From: an uncultured Desulfobacterales bacterium
GTDB lineage: Bacteria; Desulfobacterota; Desulfobacteria; Desulfobacterales; G020354645
Length of the DNA: 17,809 nt
Direction of reading: 5' to 3'
Assembly: GCA_947259865.1 (NCBI GenBank)
Contig: CAMYNZ010000089.1
Coordinates: 1 to 17,809, forward strand
Both the position numbers and the translations under genes were made by a program. Positions 15,619 through 17,809 of the stretch are shown here, in pieces. The notes beneath the pieces are model-generated. The model had not been told where the DNA came from and made no database searches. It worked only from the letters and a program-made list of their open reading frames with translations. Within the stretch, counting starts at the first letter, position 1, and every line of letters begins with the position of its first letter.

Positions 15619-16596
15619 TCAGGATTTAATATTAAATTTTTTACGATACTCGGAGATTTCTATCATGGGGGGACGTTCAAGACCGTCGACATTAAAGATA
15701 TCCGGCTGAAATTCATTTTTGACGAGATTGTATTGAATCATTTCATTGAAGGTTTCTCTTTTGAGATCGATAAATTCAAGTTTTTTAATACGATTCAGAA
15801 AAGTTTTGAGAATCACAAAGGACATTTTACCCAATGCCTTGGTATTCTGATTTCGATGGACCCGTCTTTCGAGATCAACCTGGGCAATAACATCAAGCCC
15901 CCACTTTTCGCATATATCCAATATCATACTTGTTTCGATGCCGTATCCGATGGGGAAAGGTATTTTTTCGAATACTTCGCGATATCCGGCATATTCACCG
16001 GACAGCGGTTGAATTATCTGGGTTAGTTCAGGAAAAAACAGAGAAAACAAAGGCCGAATGACCAGTTCGGTAACCCTGCCGCCGCCGGTGGGCCGCATCT
16101 TGTTTTTACCGATGGCGATCGGTCTGTCATAGAAAGCTTTTGCATATTTGATATTATCATTCAGCAGCAGGGGGCCAACGAGTCCGTAAGCAAACCGGTG
16201 GTGAATATTTTTTATATCCGCATCCAGATAAACGATGATATCGCCCTTTGTCACAATAAGCGATTTCCACAGGTTTTCGCCTTTGCCCTTGAATTTCTCA
16301 AGATTCGGCAGAATAGCATCCGCATCATAAACATCGGCCCCAAAGGCTTTTGCGACTTCAACGGTATTATCGTTTGAACCGGAGTCAATAACCACAATTT
16401 CGTCCAGCAGCGGATTGCGGGTCATCAATTCCGATTTCATGATGATGATTTCTTTGGCAATGGTCTTTTCTTCATTCAGCGTCGGCAGACACAAAGAAAT
16501 CGTAAGATTTCGCTTCTTTTTAATATCAATCAGGCGTTGGACATCCGTAAAATCCGAATAATGGAAGGTGTTGTTGATAAGCCAGCTGCTATTCAT
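15619..16596 (-). CDS. gpgS: Glucosyl-3-phosphoglycerate synthase (GT81)
   Basis: This is a 325-residue glycosyltransferase making glucosyl-3-phosphoglycerate from a nucleotide-glucose donor and 3-phosphoglycerate, the first step to glucosylglycerate, a compatible solute. Motifs from the ATG at 16596 are PTLNEEKTI (38-46), DSGSNDNT (71-78), KGKGEN (103-108), the metal-binding DADI (125-128), GGGRVTEL (171-178), QPLSGEYAG (196-204), GYGIET (217-222) and HRNQ (247-250). These are the GpgS signature blocks, including the 3-phosphoglycerate site. I chose the ATG at 16596 over the GTG at 16608 because GGAG lies 6 nt before it. It overlaps the upstream hydrolase gene by 8 bp (ATGAATAG). The partner phosphatase gene gpgP is not in the window. 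Confidence 0.9.
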   Translation of the reverse strand: MNSSWLINNTFHYSDFTDVQRLIDIKKKRNLTISLCLPTLNEEKTIAKEIIIMKSELMTRNPLLDEIVVIDSGSNDNTVEVAKAFGADVYDADAILPNLEKFKGKGENLWKSLIVTKGDIIVYLDADIKNIHHRFAYGLVGPLLLNDNIKYAKAFYDRPIAIGKNKMRPTGGGRVTELVIRPLFSLFFPELTQIIQPLSGEYAGYREVFEKIPFPIGYGIETSMILDICEKWGLDVIAQVDLERRVHRNQNTKALGKMSFVILKTFLNRIKKLEFIDLKRETFNEMIQYNLVKNEFQPDIFNVDGLERPPMIEISEYRKKFNIKS

Positions 16597-17746
16597 CACA
16601 AACTCCACTGTCTATCGCCATTAACACCCCGATTACCTGTGCGATTCCGGTAAATATGGGTTCGATTTCAATATGGGCATAGGGGTGGTGGTAATCTTCT
16701 CCATGGGTAATCCCGAGGGTAACGGCCGGAATTTTTTTGGCCAGAAAGATAGAGAGTTCAGATTCGCTGGGACTGCTGATGGGTTTTAACTCCAGTTTCT
16801 CCATGACCGCAAACGCACTTCTAACCAGGGGATGATTGTATTTTAGTCTGGCGGCGCTCAGGTTACCGATTGTTCTCAAGTCCAGGTCGACTTCAAATTC
16901 ATGGCTGATGCCCGTGATAAGGTCTTTTATATCCTTGTAGACCGATTTGACCATTTTATCTGACACGCCCTGGATTTCGAAACCCAAGGTCCCGTCATAG
17001 GGTATAACGCCGTGTTTGAAACCTCCGGATACTTTTCCGATAATTACCCGGCATCGCGGTCGTTGGGGCAGGCGCAGTTCCATGATACGATTGATGACTT
17101 CATTGAGTACCAAAATGGCATTGGGTCTGAATTTTTGTTCCCAACCGTCTATGGTTGAAATGTCGCAGTGGACTTCACAGCGGATCATGCCGTCGGAATA
17201 ATAACTCAGCCCCCCCAGTTCGGCCCCCTCGATACAGACGGCTCCGCGTATAGGTGTGGACCAAGTTTTGATCAGATGCCTGATCCCCCTGAGGTTACCC
17301 TTACCGATCGATTGAATAACACCTGCGATGACGATGTCGGATTCAAAACGGAGATTAAGCCGGCGGAATATCTCCGGCAATGACGCCAGAACACCCACCC
17401 CCACCGAGTTATCCACTATACCGGGTCCGGTGATCAAATTTTTGTCGATCTTAAAATTATGATCGACATCCGCGCCAAAAAAAGTATCCAAATGGGCGAC
17501 CACAAAAATGGGCGGTTTGCTACCCGAAGTTCCCCTGATAACGCCGATGGGATTGCGGTATCCGTCGGTGGTGCATTCATCCACCTGTGACTCGGCCAAC
17601 CGGTCCAGAAAAACCTGGCCCCGTTTTTTTTCTTTGAAGGTAGGGGCGGGGACCTGTCCAATCAGGATTATATTGGTTATGATGGTTTCTTTGATGGATG
17701 CTATCGCCTCGATAAAAGAGGGCAGCTGGTCGATGTAATTGTCCAT
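16589..17746 (-). CDS. M20-family metallopeptidase-like protein, catalytic Glu pair missing
   Basis: This is a 385-residue protein from the ATG at 17746 (a GTG at 17755 is the other option; neither has a clear ribosome site). The fold is M20-like: AHLDTFF gives His85 and Asp87, GPGIVDNSVGVG gives the bridging Asp112, CIEG gives Glu173, and a C-terminal THGEDYHHPYAHIEIEP supplies the last His. A lid-like dimerisation domain lies between. In active M20 enzymes a Glu-Glu pair stands just before the GxGNLRG stretch. Here the sequence is IQSIGKGNLRG, so both acids appear absent. It may be an inactive or differently acting hydrolase. It is the first visible gene of the gpgS-moaA operon. The promoter lies outside the window, although AGGAGG occurs at the extreme right edge. 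Confidence 0.75.
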   Translation of the reverse strand: MDNYIDQLPSFIEAIASIKETIITNIILIGQVPAPTFKEKKRGQVFLDRLAESQVDECTTDGYRNPIGVIRGTSGSKPPIFVVAHLDTFFGADVDHNFKIDKNLITGPGIVDNSVGVGVLASLPEIFRRLNLRFESDIVIAGVIQSIGKGNLRGIRHLIKTWSTPIRGAVCIEGAELGGLSYYSDGMIRCEVHCDISTIDGWEQKFRPNAILVLNEVINRIMELRLPQRPRCRVIIGKVSGGFKHGVIPYDGTLGFEIQGVSDKMVKSVYKDIKDLITGISHEFEVDLDLRTIGNLSAARLKYNHPLVRSAFAVMEKLELKPISSPSESELSIFLAKKIPAVTLGITHGEDYHHPYAHIEIEPIFTGIAQVIGVLMAIDSGVCDE

Positions 17747-17809
17747 TACGGTCACCGGAAATGGTTGCTAATGAATGGCTATCCCCTAGTATTCTGAAAA
17801 TGACCTCCT

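Overview
The window looks like chromosomal DNA from a Gram-negative, probably anaerobic bacterium of the Desulfobacterota (deltaproteobacterial) type. This is inferred from two outer-envelope AsmA-family proteins, an outer-membrane beta-barrel, two lipoproteins, glucosyl-3-phosphoglycerate synthase, and an intergenic element built from CAAGGATTCAAGG-type repeats around the remains of a four-helix-bundle (23S rRNA intervening protein) gene. I ran no database search, so the taxon is an inference. There are no tRNA or rRNA genes, CRISPR arrays or recognisable insertion sequences.

Left part (1-9997, all minus strand). In transcription order this reads: a DUF2845 secreted protein, solute-binding lipoprotein copy 2 (SBP2), a 1220-residue AsmA/YhdP-like protein (AsmA2), a 0.5-kb spacer, solute-binding lipoprotein copy 1 (SBP1), and a second giant AsmA-family protein (AsmA1) that runs off the left edge. 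The pair lipoprotein SBP followed by large AsmA-like protein therefore occurs twice in tandem, with no ABC permease or ATPase between. The two SBPs align without gaps over 250 residues at about 57% identity (hand count). Copy 1 lacks the normal C-terminus, and AsmA1 lacks a normal start codon at exactly the same spot, which looks like a deletion across the gene junction. The spacer between the two cassettes has a good promoter for the second cassette and a roughly 200-bp repeat-bounded element holding a decayed intervening-protein gene.

Middle part (10046-14260). A divergent intergenic region leads on the plus strand to a secreted MORN-repeat protein, then a NodB-type polysaccharide deacetylase. 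The best-placed ATG of the deacetylase is followed directly by TAA, so translation must begin at a GTG three codons later. Facing it on the minus strand is a two-gene operon, a DUF1207 outer-membrane barrel and a GNAT-family acetyltransferase joined as TGA|ATG, with a strong sigma-70 type promoter. Deacetylase, acetyltransferase and barrel together suggest modification of an envelope polysaccharide, but this is only context.

Right part (14611-17746, minus strand). A compact operon encodes an M20-like hydrolase that lacks the usual catalytic Glu-Glu pair, glucosyl-3-phosphoglycerate synthase (compatible-solute pathway), and MoaA (molybdenum cofactor synthesis, TTG start). The hydrolase and synthase genes overlap by 8 bp. 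The operon's promoter lies beyond the right edge.
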